A DNA stretch of 56,516 nucleotides, from the NCBI GenBank assembly GCA_017454265.1, contig JAFTDJ010000064.1, positions 1-56,516 of the forward strand, written 5' to 3'. Positions 40,464 through 48,749 of this stretch are shown here, in pieces (within the stretch, counting starts at the first letter, position 1; every line of letters begins with the position of its first letter). The notes beneath the pieces were generated by a model that searched no databases, was not told the DNA's origin, and was given only the letters and a program-made list of their open reading frames with translations. The position numbers were made by a program, and so were the translations under genes. The stretch comes from Bacteroidales bacterium. GTDB lineage: Bacteria > Bacteroidota > Bacteroidia > Bacteroidales > UBA932.

Positions 40464-41650
40464 AATCTTTCGTATTCAAGTGCCGCCCAGATAAGAGGAC
40501 CGATGCCTTTGGGGTCGTTTGCCCGCACTGGTTCGTGTATGTAGTATTCATAGTCGCCGCTGCGCATCTGCTTGCCGCCCAGACCCGCCACCTCGCAGCA
40601 GTCGTTCAGGTCCAGCAGTCCGTTTTCGTCGTATGTAACGAAGGTGTCCAGCAGCTTAAGATAGCACTCCTTTGCGTATGGCAGGCAGTCCAGATAGCCG
40701 TAGCGGCAACCTTTGAGCATAGCGTAAACGAACATGGCGCTCGCCGTGGCCTCCACGTAGTTTCCCTCCCTTCCGGGCTGGTCAAGAACCTGGTACCACA
40801 TTCCGGTCCCGGGGTCGGCATACTTTGGCAGATTGTCAGCGATGTCGCGGAGAATGGAGACCATGCCCTCGCGTCCCTTTATGTTGGCCGGGATGAATGG
40901 AAGCACGTCCACCAGGGCCATGGCATACCAGCCCATGGCGCGTCCCCATGCATGTGCAGACCGTCCGGTGGCCTTTTCCGCCCAGAACATTTCGTGGGAA
41001 GAATCCCAGGCGTGACGGTATAGCCCCGTGTAGGGATCGTGAGTGTGTTCGGCCACAAGGAGGAACTGATGTACGATATCCTCGAAGTTCGCACTCTCCT
41101 CCTTGTCCGGAACGAATCCGGCGGTATATTCGGCGTAGAAAGGCTGCATCATATAAAGGCCGTCAAGCCACATCTGTTCGGGGTATATCTGCTTGTGCCA
41201 GAAGCCTCCCTCGGGAGTACGGGGCTGCTCCTTTACCTGCTCATAGAGTTTGTCCATGGCAAGACGGTACTTTTCTTTGCCCGTGAGCCGATAAAGCTGG
41301 AAAAGGGTCCGCCCCGGGCATATATGGTCTACCGAGTAATTGCTCTTTTTATAATTCACTCCTATGGTTCCGTCTTCCGCTATTATGGCATCGTACCAGG
41401 CGTCCACGTATTGCAGGATAACTTCCGGCTCTATGGCAGCGGAAGCCGCGTATGCTTCTGCAACGTCCAGAAAAGCTTTCAGCTCCAGGCCTGTAGTGTA
41501 GTTCCACTTGAGCTTCCCCCCGAGGCCGTCTATATAAGCGGCTTCGGGGTTCCGCTCGATTTCGGAAACAACAACTATTGAAGACAACGGCGCCTTGGCC
41601 GTGCAAGCGGCCAAGGCAAGCGCCGTGATTATGGATATGCTGAGTCTCAT
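40460..41650 (-). CDS. GH105 unsaturated rhamnogalacturonyl/galacturonyl hydrolase
   Basis: A 396-residue lipoprotein (MRLSISIITALALAACTAK). An (alpha/alpha)6-barrel of the YteR type: YSVDHICPGRTLFQLY, MWLDGLYMMQPFYAEY and HAWGRAMGWYAMALVDVLPF are family signatures, with acidic catalytic residues expected around the first two. It releases the unsaturated uronate from the non-reducing end of lyase products, generating 5-keto-4-deoxyuronate for KduI. Periplasmic location fits the exported KduI. Overlaps both neighbours by 4 bases (ATGA). Confidence 0.92.
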   Translation of the reverse strand: MRLSISIITALALAACTAKAPLSSIVVVSEIERNPEAAYIDGLGGKLKWNYTTGLELKAFLDVAEAYAASAAIEPEVILQYVDAWYDAIIAEDGTIGVNYKKSNYSVDHICPGRTLFQLYRLTGKEKYRLAMDKLYEQVKEQPRTPEGGFWHKQIYPEQMWLDGLYMMQPFYAEYTAGFVPDKEESANFEDIVHQFLLVAEHTHDPYTGLYRHAWDSSHEMFWAEKATGRSAHAWGRAMGWYAMALVDVLPFIPANIKGREGMVSILRDIADNLPKYADPGTGMWYQVLDQPGREGNYVEATASAMFVYAMLKGCRYGYLDCLPYAKECYLKLLDTFVTYDENGLLDLNDCCEVAGLGGKQMRSGDYEYYIHEPVRANDPKGIGPLIWAALEYERL

Positions 41651-43302
41651 CTGTTATCGTATGGGTTCCAGATTATACCGTCTTCTTTCTGATACATAAC
41701 CTTCTCAAAGCTGTATTCCTGTAATTGTTTCGCCTTGAGGGTGCGGGCCCATTTCACCCGCGGTCCGCGGGCTCCCGGCCCGGTGCTGCCGTATTCGGCA
41801 TAGTAGGAGTTCTTCTTCGTGTCCGGCTTGCCCGGCTTTTCCCAGTCGTGCCAGCCTTCCGCCAGGATGTGAGGACCAAGTTCGCAGTCGATAAAGACAG
41901 TTTTTGCATAAGCTCCCCAGGGCCTTCCCAGATAGCACTTGTCTATACCGGGGTCGGCGGTGAGCGTGCAGTTCTTGAATACGTAGCCGTATTTCTGTCC
42001 CTTCAAGGTGGAGGCGGCCGTCACGTAACTGTTCTTCTTGCTGTGAATCAGGCAGTTCTCGAAATAGGCTATGCTGGTGCCGAAAATGAAGTCCGTGGTG
42101 CCTTCAATGTAGCAGTCGAGGAAATAGTTGCGCTTGATGCCGCCGAACTTGCCGAAGCGTCCGTAGGTATAGAGCGTATCCTGGTTGCCGAGAAACCTGC
42201 ATCCCTTGAAGAAGAGGAAGTCGCCGTCGGTAAACACCGCCACGGCCTGGGCGATATCCTTGCCTTCTCCGGCGCTGTTCTCGAAGGTGATGTCCTCGAA
42301 TGTTATATAGCTCGCGTGTATATAAATGGTAGCGCTGCCTGAAGTTCCCACGGCGAAGTCCCGTCCCGGCCACAGGGCCTTGGCGTAGTGGTCGCAGGTA
42401 ATTATGGTATTCTCGGCGTCCTCACCCTTGAAGTGAACGCGGAACTTGGTGTGGGGGATGCTTACGCACTCTTTGTAAACGCCTTTGCGTATGAGTACGT
42501 TGCTTATCACCTGATGGCTGTAGTTAGGCAATGCATTTACGCCCTCCTGTACCGTCATGTAGTCGCCGTGGCCGTCGGCGGAGATAACCACGTCGTAATG
42601 TACCAGGTGCTGTGCAATCTGAGGCAGTTGCTCCTTGATGCACCCGCAGACAATCTCCGTCACCTTGCGGGCGCCGCAGGCTACTGTATGGGTGTTGTCG
42701 TTCTTGCCGGTGGAAATCATGAAGAAGGGACGGGACCCTTCGTCGCCCAGGCCGTCGAGCCAGTCCAGAGTGGCCGTGGTGACGTCCAGCAGCGTCACTC
42801 CCTTTTCCTCGGCAACTGCCTTCATGGCAGCGGGATAATCGCCGTGGCAGTTGCGGTCCAGGCCCGCCTCCTTGAACCAGCGGCGTGCTACGGGTGTCAG
42901 GAGTACGGGGGTGCCGCCTTTTTCCCGTACGCCGTCTATGAAGGTGCGGAGGTTGTCCTGATAGGCTCCGAACGCTGCTGCGTAGCGGGTGCTGTCGCTC
43001 TGCTTGGAGTCGTTGTGCCCGTATTCGATGAATACCCAGTCTCCCGGCTGAACTGCATCGTACACACGCTCCCAGTCACCGCTGTCTATGACGCTCTTGG
43101 TGCTGCGGCCGTTCCTGGCGTAGTTGATTACCTGCACGGCTGACGGATCCAGGAAATTCTGGAACATCATTCCCCAACCGCGTTCCGGCCCGGTTTTCAG
43201 AAGATCCTTCTCCGCCATCGTGCTGTCTCCCATCAGATGGATGGTGAAAGAGCAGAAGAACAGCCATGCGGCTGCTATTGCAAGGGGCAGTGCTTTTCTC
43301 AT
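41647..43302 (-). CDS. CE12-CE8 fusion: rhamnogalacturonan acetylesterase and pectin methylesterase
   Basis: A 551-residue two-domain esterase with N-terminal signal (MRKALPLAIAAAWLFFCSFT). Residues 20-235 are an SGNH hydrolase with all blocks: GDSTMA (catalytic Ser), YARNGRSTKS, EYGHNDSKQ, and NDNTHTVACGA (Asp-His). Residues 238-550 are a canonical CE8 beta-helix with QAVAVFTDGD, GNQDTLY, GTTDFIFG and CYLGRPWGAYAKTV. It removes acetyl and methyl groups so that PL1 and GH28 can cut. Coupled by 4-base overlaps to GH28 upstream and GH105 downstream. Confidence 0.93.
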   Translation of the reverse strand: MRKALPLAIAAAWLFFCSFTIHLMGDSTMAEKDLLKTGPERGWGMMFQNFLDPSAVQVINYARNGRSTKSVIDSGDWERVYDAVQPGDWVFIEYGHNDSKQSDSTRYAAAFGAYQDNLRTFIDGVREKGGTPVLLTPVARRWFKEAGLDRNCHGDYPAAMKAVAEEKGVTLLDVTTATLDWLDGLGDEGSRPFFMISTGKNDNTHTVACGARKVTEIVCGCIKEQLPQIAQHLVHYDVVISADGHGDYMTVQEGVNALPNYSHQVISNVLIRKGVYKECVSIPHTKFRVHFKGEDAENTIITCDHYAKALWPGRDFAVGTSGSATIYIHASYITFEDITFENSAGEGKDIAQAVAVFTDGDFLFFKGCRFLGNQDTLYTYGRFGKFGGIKRNYFLDCYIEGTTDFIFGTSIAYFENCLIHSKKNSYVTAASTLKGQKYGYVFKNCTLTADPGIDKCYLGRPWGAYAKTVFIDCELGPHILAEGWHDWEKPGKPDTKKNSYYAEYGSTGPGARGPRVKWARTLKAKQLQEYSFEKVMYQKEDGIIWNPYDNR

Positions 43303-44759
43303 ATTTTCTCTCCGTTGATGGTTACGTCGGTGAAGCTCACGCCCTCGGCATTGTGCACCTCAGGGCCCTTGCGGGCGCTGAAGCTGCTGGAACAAAACTC
43401 GATATCCTTGAGCGGGAGCTCGGGCAGGCCGTTGATGAAGACGGCCTGGTCTGCGCCGGCGCATACTATATTGCTGAAATGGAATCCGTGGAAGCTGGGA
43501 GTGGTCTCGTCCACTGCGACAGCGGGCGCGGCGCTCTTGCCGTCCTTGTCGAGCTCGGTAGCCGCCACACCTGCGTAGTAGAGGTTGAAGATGACGCCGT
43601 AGGTGACGATGTCCTTCATATAAATGTTCCGGCACCAGATGTTCTTGACTTCCCCGCCCCGTCCGCGGGTGCTCTTGAACCGCAGGCCCACGTCCGTGCC
43701 GAGGAACCGGCACCCTTGTACCAGTATGTTCTCCACTCCTCCCGACATTTCGCTGCCCACTACGAAGCCCCCGTGTCCGTGGTAAACGGTGCAGTCCTCG
43801 ATGAGCAAGTTGCGGCAGGCCCTGCCGTGGCGGCGTCCGTCTGCGTCTTTTCCGGACTTGATGCAGATGGCGTCGTCTCCGACGTCGAAGGAAGATCCGC
43901 TGAGGACCACGTTTTCGCAGGCGTCGATGTCTATGCCGTCGCCGTTGGCGGAGTAGTGGGGGTTACGGACGGTGATGTCCTTGACCGTGAGGTTGGTGCA
44001 GTATAGCGGATGAATGTTCCAGCAGGGGGAATTCTGGAAGGTGCATCCCTCCAGCAGCACCCTTTCGCATTCGCGCAGGCTCACCAGCACCGGGCGCAGG
44101 AAGGTCTTGATCTCCTGCTCGTCGAGACCTGGGTCCGGGAAGTTGAGGCTGCCGGCGGTGAGGCGGGCCTTGTAATACCCCTCGTCTGGATACCAGCCCT
44201 TGCCGTCCTCCGGGATGAAGCCTCCGCGAGCTTTGATGCGTTTCCACTGGTCGTCGGAGACCTTGCGGCGCTTGACCTCCCTCCAGGCGTCCCCGTTCCC
44301 GTCGATTACGCCTTCGCCGGTGATGGCTATGTCGTGAGCGCCGAGCGCGTTGATGGGGGAGAGGCAGCGGCGTACGTCAAGCCCTTCGAAGTTGGTGTCG
44401 ATTATGGGATAGAGGTCCTGGTCTGCAGAGAACACCAGGATGGCGTTCTGCTCCAGATGCAGGTCCGTGTTGCTTTCCAGTGTGATGGGGCCGGTGAACC
44501 ATATGCCGGCGGGAACGGTCAGGCGTCCGCCGCCCTTGCCGGACAGCTCCCTCATGGCCGCCGCGAAGGCCCCTGTATTGAGGGTCACTCCGTCTCCCAC
44601 TCCGCCGAAGTCGGTGATGCATACGCTGCGTGCGGGAATTGAGGGCAGTGATACCTGAGGCATCTTGAAAGGCGCTTCGCCCTCCTTCTCCGCTGTGCTT
44701 GTGCAGGCGCACGCAAAAGAGGCGAGAATAAGCAGTTGCAGTATGAATGGCTGTTTCAT
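43299..44759 (-). CDS. GH28 polygalacturonase-family hydrolase
   Basis: A 486-residue exported enzyme with a lipoprotein-like signal (MKQPFILQLLILASFACAC). The beta-helix carries the GH28 catalytic set: DGIDIDACENV, GDDAICIKSGKDADG (Asp pair), GHGGFVVGSEMSGG (His) and LRFKSTRGRGG (Arg-x-Lys). The general layout is that of Bacteroidota exo- or endo-polygalacturonases and rhamnogalacturonases; exact specificity is not readable. First gene of the 22-kb pectin run, with its own -7 box and two LacI-type operators upstream. Confidence 0.92.
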   Translation of the reverse strand: MKQPFILQLLILASFACACTSTAEKEGEAPFKMPQVSLPSIPARSVCITDFGGVGDGVTLNTGAFAAAMRELSGKGGGRLTVPAGIWFTGPITLESNTDLHLEQNAILVFSADQDLYPIIDTNFEGLDVRRCLSPINALGAHDIAITGEGVIDGNGDAWREVKRRKVSDDQWKRIKARGGFIPEDGKGWYPDEGYYKARLTAGSLNFPDPGLDEQEIKTFLRPVLVSLRECERVLLEGCTFQNSPCWNIHPLYCTNLTVKDITVRNPHYSANGDGIDIDACENVVLSGSSFDVGDDAICIKSGKDADGRRHGRACRNLLIEDCTVYHGHGGFVVGSEMSGGVENILVQGCRFLGTDVGLRFKSTRGRGGEVKNIWCRNIYMKDIVTYGVIFNLYYAGVAATELDKDGKSAAPAVAVDETTPSFHGFHFSNIVCAGADQAVFINGLPELPLKDIEFCSSSFSARKGPEVHNAEGVSFTDVTINGEKI

Positions 44760-44786
44760 CGGTGTATCAGTTTAGTGTCGTGGGTG

Positions 44787-44794
44787 CAAATATA
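44787..44794 (-). promoter_or_regulatory. -7 box of the pectin operon (GH28)
   Basis: TATATTTG on the minus strand, fitting TAnnTTTG, 27 bases before the GH28 ATG. Operator 44808-44831 begins 13 bases upstream, the same arrangement as at kdgK. Confidence 0.65.
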
Positions 44795-44807
44795 CAACTA
44801 TTTTTTA

Positions 44808-44831
44808 ATTTCCGTGCACGGTAACGGAAAA
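44808..44831. promoter_or_regulatory. LacI-type operator O1, GH28 side
   Basis: Left half ATTTCCGTGCAC is identical to the left half of the kdgK/kduD operator; the right half (GGTAACGGAAAA) is less symmetrical. Centred 24 bases from operator O2. Confidence 0.7.
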
Positions 44832-44855
44832 TATTTCGTGTACGCGCACGGAAAC
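44832..44855. promoter_or_regulatory. LacI-type operator O2, regulator side
   Basis: Half-sites TTTCGTGTAC and GCGCACGGAA around a central CG step. Directly abuts O1, so two dimers could bind on nearly the same helical face. Lies upstream of the regulator's own -7 box, suggesting autoregulation. Confidence 0.65.
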
Positions 44856-44878
44856 GCTCGGGTGTTCGATTTTTTTGC

Positions 44879-44886
44879 TATATTTG
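44879..44886 (+). promoter_or_regulatory. -7 box of the LacI-family regulator
   Basis: TATATTTG, fitting TAnnTTTG, 17 bases before the ATG at 44904. Confidence 0.6.
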
Positions 44887-44903
44887 CGGAAAGGATTGCT
44901 GTT

Positions 44904-45956
44904 ATGCCACAGAACGAGAAACCCACGATAATGGATATAGCACGGCTGACCGGACTCTCCAAAGGCACGGTGGACCGCGTGCTTCACAACCGCGGAGAGG
45001 TGTCCAAGAAGAGCAAGGAGGCGGTGCTGAAAGCCATCGAGGACCTTGGCTATGAGCGCAACGTGTATGCGTCGCTGCTGGCCAAGGGAGGTTCGCACCT
45101 CATTGCCTTGCTCATGCCTGAAGATGAGCCGGGTAGTTTCTGGGACCTCGCCGCGAGCGGTATGGGCAAGGACCGCGATCCCGTCCTCGCAACGGGAGTG
45201 CAGCTGGAGCACTTCGGCTACAATCCCACAAATGTGGAGTCGCTGCGGGCAGCGGCGGAGCGGATGCTGGACAGGAATCCTTCCGGAGTAGTTCTGGCGC
45301 CTATGTTCCGTGCCGGTACTGCCCAGCTTACCGCTATGCTCAGGGACCGGAACATTCCGTACGTATTCATCGATTCAAAGATTGACGATTCGGGCTATCT
45401 TGCATACTTCGGAATGCCTATGTACCGCAGCGGCTATCTTTGTGCAGACCAGCTTACCGGCGGCCGCCCGGTGGACAAGGTCCTGATGGTGCGCGTACAA
45501 CGCGACCTCGAGGGGCGTTCCGATCCCACCGTGAACCGTCGTGCAGGCTTCATGGATTACATCCACGAGCATTGCCCGGACTGCGTTATCCACAACATCA
45601 TGGTCAATCCATCGGATATGCAGGCCGGAGAAAGGGCTCTGGACGTTTTTTTTGAGGCGCATCCGGATGTGCACCATATTGCAATGTTCAATTCCAGGAT
45701 ACACCTTCTGGTACCATGGTTGGAGCGGCACCCGCAAAGGGGACGCCGCGTGGTCGGCTTCGACAATCTGGAAGCAAATATGCAGGCCCTGAGCCGCGGC
45801 ACCGTGTCCGTACTTATATGCCAGCACCCCGACGAGCAGGTCTCAATGGCCGTAAACGCCCTGTCTGAGCGTATTGTCCTTGGCAAGTATCCTGCCCGCC
45901 GGGACAATTTCATGCATATGGATATCCTGACCCGCTACAACGTGGATTACTACTAG
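44904..45956 (+). CDS. LacI-family transcriptional regulator of the pectin/uronate genes
   Basis: A 350-residue DNA-binding protein. Residues 8-60 form the LacI helix-turn-helix (TIMDIARLTGLSKGTVDRVL, hinge KAIEDLGYERN), followed by a periplasmic-binding-protein-like effector domain (about 65-345). The GTVDRVLHNRG variant belongs to a subgroup with sugar-type effector domains common in Bacteroidota. The ATG at 44904 starts the domain normally; the longer upstream frame covers the promoter. Neighbouring operators and their copy at kdgK/kduD suggest it represses both until a uronate intermediate such as KDG or galacturonate binds. Effector identity is inference. Confidence 0.88.
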   Translation: MPQNEKPTIMDIARLTGLSKGTVDRVLHNRGEVSKKSKEAVLKAIEDLGYERNVYASLLAKGGSHLIALLMPEDEPGSFWDLAASGMGKDRDPVLATGVQLEHFGYNPTNVESLRAAAERMLDRNPSGVVLAPMFRAGTAQLTAMLRDRNIPYVFIDSKIDDSGYLAYFGMPMYRSGYLCADQLTGGRPVDKVLMVRVQRDLEGRSDPTVNRRAGFMDYIHEHCPDCVIHNIMVNPSDMQAGERALDVFFEAHPDVHHIAMFNSRIHLLVPWLERHPQRGRRVVGFDNLEANMQALSRGTVSVLICQHPDEQVSMAVNALSERIVLGKYPARRDNFMHMDILTRYNVDYY

Positions 45957-45967
45957 CGGTCGTCGGT

Positions 45968-47116
45968 TCATAAGGCTTCTGCCTGGCGGAACATCTGCTG
46001 AAGTGCAGCTATGGACAGCTGTATATCGTAGTTCTTTGTAGATTCAGCGTACATCCAGGCCATCCGGTGCCGTTCTTCATCGTTGTCGAGCCACAGGTCG
46101 ATACGCGCGGCAAGGTCTTTGGGATTCCTTGCTTCGAAAAGGCTCCTTTCGTCCAGCGCAAACTGCGGCGTCGCCGACAGCCTGCCTTTGGCAATAACCG
46201 GAACTACAGCCTGCTGGAGGGCTTCCAGCGCGGAAAGGCCTTCCACTTCTACGATGGCGCAATGGATATACAGGTCTGCCCGGGAAGCCAGGTTCCGGAG
46301 TCCGTCCCGGTCCATAAATTCGAACGAGGGCTCATTCTTCAGAATCCCCTTGTTTACCATCTGCCGTACTTTCCTTTGCAGGGCTTTACGCTTAGGTCCC
46401 CGGCCGGCGAAGATGAGTTTGATTCTGTCTGCGTTGTGGCAGTAATTCATAGACCTCAGCAGCGTAAACTGGTCTTTCTCTCCGGAGAGCCTGCCTATAC
46501 AGGCAACTATGTATGGCTTGTTTTCTGTTTCAGGCGCTTCTCTTGGGCGTAACGGCGCATCCGGAATGATGCCGTTGGAAATGAGGTGCAGATGGGAACG
46601 GAAACCGTAGCGCTTGAGCCTTTCCAGGACGTTCTGTGAAGGACATTGAAGGTCTGAGCAGTAGTTGAATACGAAGTCGCGCCAGATGAGCAGCAAACTT
46701 GCATTGATGCCGCGCCACCAACCCATTCCCAAAGTGTAGAAGATGTTCTCGGGGTGCAGGTGATAGGTGCCGGTGCAAGGCTTCCGCAGTTTCTTGGCAA
46801 TGCGAGACGCCACCATCTGGATTACAAACGGCTCTTCCAAGTGGACCACATCGCACCAGCGTATGGCCTCGGTAATGATTCTTCTGTCTGTTTTTGCGAA
46901 GTTATAGCCCTGGGACTTCAGGATGGGCTCAAGGATTCCGAAACTCAGATGTTTGAGTTCGTAGTCGGGATGAGATCCGTGCGGATCCGGGTTGGGGCCG
47001 GAAAGGACGCGCACCTCTTCTCCGGCTTCACGAAGATACTGAACGGTGCGTCTTGCCGAGGCCGAGAGTCCGTTGCCGAGTGCGAAGTAGTTGTTGACTA
47101 CGAATAGTATTTTCAT
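45968..47116 (-). CDS. GT4-type glycosyltransferase
   Basis: A 382-residue cytoplasmic glycosyltransferase of the GT-B fold. N-terminal FVVNNYFALGNGLSASARRT resembles the acceptor domain of GT4 enzymes; the C-terminal domain has ACIGRLSGEKDQFTLLRSM, FAGRGPKRKAL and EVEGLSALEALQQAVVPVI, the latter holding the conserved E-x7-E. Donor and acceptor are unknown. It starts 4 bases after the PCMD gene, on the same strand, and is convergent with the LacI-family gene 11 bases away. Confidence 0.88.
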   Translation of the reverse strand: MKILFVVNNYFALGNGLSASARRTVQYLREAGEEVRVLSGPNPDPHGSHPDYELKHLSFGILEPILKSQGYNFAKTDRRIITEAIRWCDVVHLEEPFVIQMVASRIAKKLRKPCTGTYHLHPENIFYTLGMGWWRGINASLLLIWRDFVFNYCSDLQCPSQNVLERLKRYGFRSHLHLISNGIIPDAPLRPREAPETENKPYIVACIGRLSGEKDQFTLLRSMNYCHNADRIKLIFAGRGPKRKALQRKVRQMVNKGILKNEPSFEFMDRDGLRNLASRADLYIHCAIVEVEGLSALEALQQAVVPVIAKGRLSATPQFALDERSLFEARNPKDLAARIDLWLDNDEERHRMAWMYAESTKNYDIQLSIAALQQMFRQAEAL

Positions 47117-47120
47117 GGAA

Positions 47121-47882
47121 TCAATAATTGAACTTGAAGTCGTCCACCCAAAGGACGCTATTGCTGCTTCCGGTGAAGTATTCGCCGTAAATACTTGATA
47201 TTGCTGTGATTACGACATAAGTTGGAGTTGCGTCGCTGGTGTAGTTGATGGGGATGTCGAAATGCAGGTACCCCCCTGTGTCGCGGTCCGGGACCAGTTC
47301 TGCGCGTCCGATGACGTGAGGGTCGCCGTCTGCAACCATGAACCTTTCCTCCGTCGTAATTATATGATAGGGCTCTTTCCAGTCCGTAAGGATCACTTCT
47401 ATGCGGCCCTTGTCCTTCTTGCCCATCATTTTCTTGTACGGATCTTTCGCGTAGTCTATAATGCCCGGTACGTAGTGGTACCATCCGGAGAGGCTTTTAG
47501 GACGGGCGCTGAAAGGCACGCCGAAGTACATTTCCGCCCCTGAAAGCTTTACTACACGGGCAAAGCGGCCGGTCATCAGGTTGCCGGTCACGAATGCCCA
47601 GAGTATCTTGCGGCTGCGTATCTTCGCCGCCGCTTTTCCTTTGCCCGGTACGGCCAGGTGTTCGAAATCGGGTTCGGTGCTGTTTACCCCAAGGGGGCTC
47701 ATACCTTTGTTGGAGCTGTCCCAGACGCGGCGTCCTTCGGGAGTCCGTTCAGAATAAGGATACCATGTGCTGCCGTTGCGTGTCCACTGGTCGAAGCCCA
47801 TTCCAGGCAATTGCGGACCGTCTTGCGCCCTGAGGAGCAAGGAACAAAGCAGCAGCATAATGGCCGGTGTGGTTTTATACAT
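47121..47882 (-). CDS. PCMD-domain secreted protein
   Basis: A 253-residue exported protein, signal MYKTTPAIMLLLCSLLLRAQ. It has the pattern of the putative carbohydrate metabolism (PCMD) domain of Bacteroidota: GFDQWTRNGSTWYPY near the N-terminus, RSRKILWAFVTGNLMTGRF, the loop PKSLSGWYHYVPG, and the terminal SSNSVLWVDDFKFNY. The fold is thought to be a beta-sandwich related to carbohydrate-binding modules. Function unknown. Co-directional and nearly contiguous with the GT4 gene. A -7 box ends about 5 bases before its start. Confidence 0.75.
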   Translation of the reverse strand: MYKTTPAIMLLLCSLLLRAQDGPQLPGMGFDQWTRNGSTWYPYSERTPEGRRVWDSSNKGMSPLGVNSTEPDFEHLAVPGKGKAAAKIRSRKILWAFVTGNLMTGRFARVVKLSGAEMYFGVPFSARPKSLSGWYHYVPGIIDYAKDPYKKMMGKKDKGRIEVILTDWKEPYHIITTEERFMVADGDPHVIGRAELVPDRDTGGYLHFDIPINYTSDATPTYVVITAISSIYGEYFTGSSNSVLWVDDFKFNY

Positions 47883-47887
47883 CGGTG

Positions 47888-47895
47888 CAAAGATA
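47888..47895 (-). promoter_or_regulatory. -7 box of the PCMD-glycosyltransferase operon
   Basis: TATCTTTG on the minus strand fits TAnnTTTG and ends 5 bases before the ATG at 47882, predicting a leaderless message. Confidence 0.55.
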
Positions 47896-47912
47896 CGAAT
47901 AAAAAAATAAAG

Positions 47913-48620
47913 CTATTTGTTGCGGATAAGACGTACGCCTCCGACTGCAAGAAGGGTCTGCGCTGCGAGGTAGGTGCTCATTACTCCGAAGCCGCTCATG
48001 AATGGACTGAGGTTTCCGAAATTGCGGACGGCGATAAGGGCGTCGGAAAAGGTGAAAAGCAGGGCTCCGCAGAGAATGATCCACCAGGTGCAGCGGCTCC
48101 CTCCCTTTACTGCTCCAGGTCTGAGGACTCCTGCCAGTCCGCTGAAAATCAGCATCATAAGTACAAATCCGTAAACCCCCATAGGACCTAGCATCACTCC
48201 GTTTACGCCTATGCCGAGGGCCAGGGCCGCGGTGCCCCCCAGCATTACTGCAATGGCTGCTGCCCATTGCCATGGCTTGAGCCCTTTCCATGACTGCCCG
48301 CCGAAGAGGCAGATATAGAAGATGTGCCCTGTCAGGAACAATCCTATTCCGCCTGCAAAGAACGGAAAGCCTTTTCCCATGAGCATAGTGTCTCCGGCAA
48401 AGCCGAACAGCTGGCCGCATACCAGAAGCGCTGTCCCGGGAAGCAGGGCGCCCTTCTGCAGGAGGAAGGCGAGGGTGGTGATGCACAGGAGCGGCATAAG
48501 GGCCGGCTTTACTGCGCGTTCAAGGGCGTTGGAACTGTAGTCCAGGCAGCCTGTGAGATTGAGAATGCAGCATACTGCAAAGAAGGCGGCAGGGATATAC
48601 CAGATTCGGTTTTTGTTCAT
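47913..48620 (-). CDS. YhhN/TMEM86-family membrane protein (lysoplasmalogenase-like)
   Basis: A 235-residue integral membrane protein with about eight helices. KPALMPLL early, CGQLFGFAGDTMLM and GHIFYICLF in the middle, and LLFTFSDALIAVRNF late are the conserved positions of the YhhN family, whose eukaryotic member TMEM86B is a lysoplasmalogenase. Bacterial function is less certain. It lies 30 bases before the PCMD gene on the same strand, which however has its own promoter box. Confidence 0.8.
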   Translation of the reverse strand: MNKNRIWYIPAAFFAVCCILNLTGCLDYSSNALERAVKPALMPLLCITTLAFLLQKGALLPGTALLVCGQLFGFAGDTMLMGKGFPFFAGGIGLFLTGHIFYICLFGGQSWKGLKPWQWAAAIAVMLGGTAALALGIGVNGVMLGPMGVYGFVLMMLIFSGLAGVLRPGAVKGGSRCTWWIILCGALLFTFSDALIAVRNFGNLSPFMSGFGVMSTYLAAQTLLAVGGVRLIRNK

Positions 48621-48650
48621 TGTTACTTATGTGTTTAGCATTCAAAGTTA

Positions 48651-48687
48651 CAAAAAAAAAGAATAGCCGGAAAACCGGCTATTCTTT
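48651..48687 (-). terminator. Rho-independent terminator of the fimbrillin-like operon
   Basis: A perfect 13-bp stem (48658-48670 with 48675-48687, AAAA loop on the plus strand) followed on the minus strand by a T-run of about 10. It lies about 60 bases beyond the stop codon of the 864-residue lipoprotein gene. Confidence 0.88.
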
Positions 48688-48749
48688 ACCCACACAATTT
48701 ATTAACCAGGAGTACCATCCACAAGTCTGCTTGTACTCTTTTTCCCGCC

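Noticed and set aside
44736-44903. Upstream extension of the LacI-family gene in frame to 44736.
   Set aside because: The extension covers both operators and the -7 box and adds nothing resembling the family; the ATG at 44904 is preferred.
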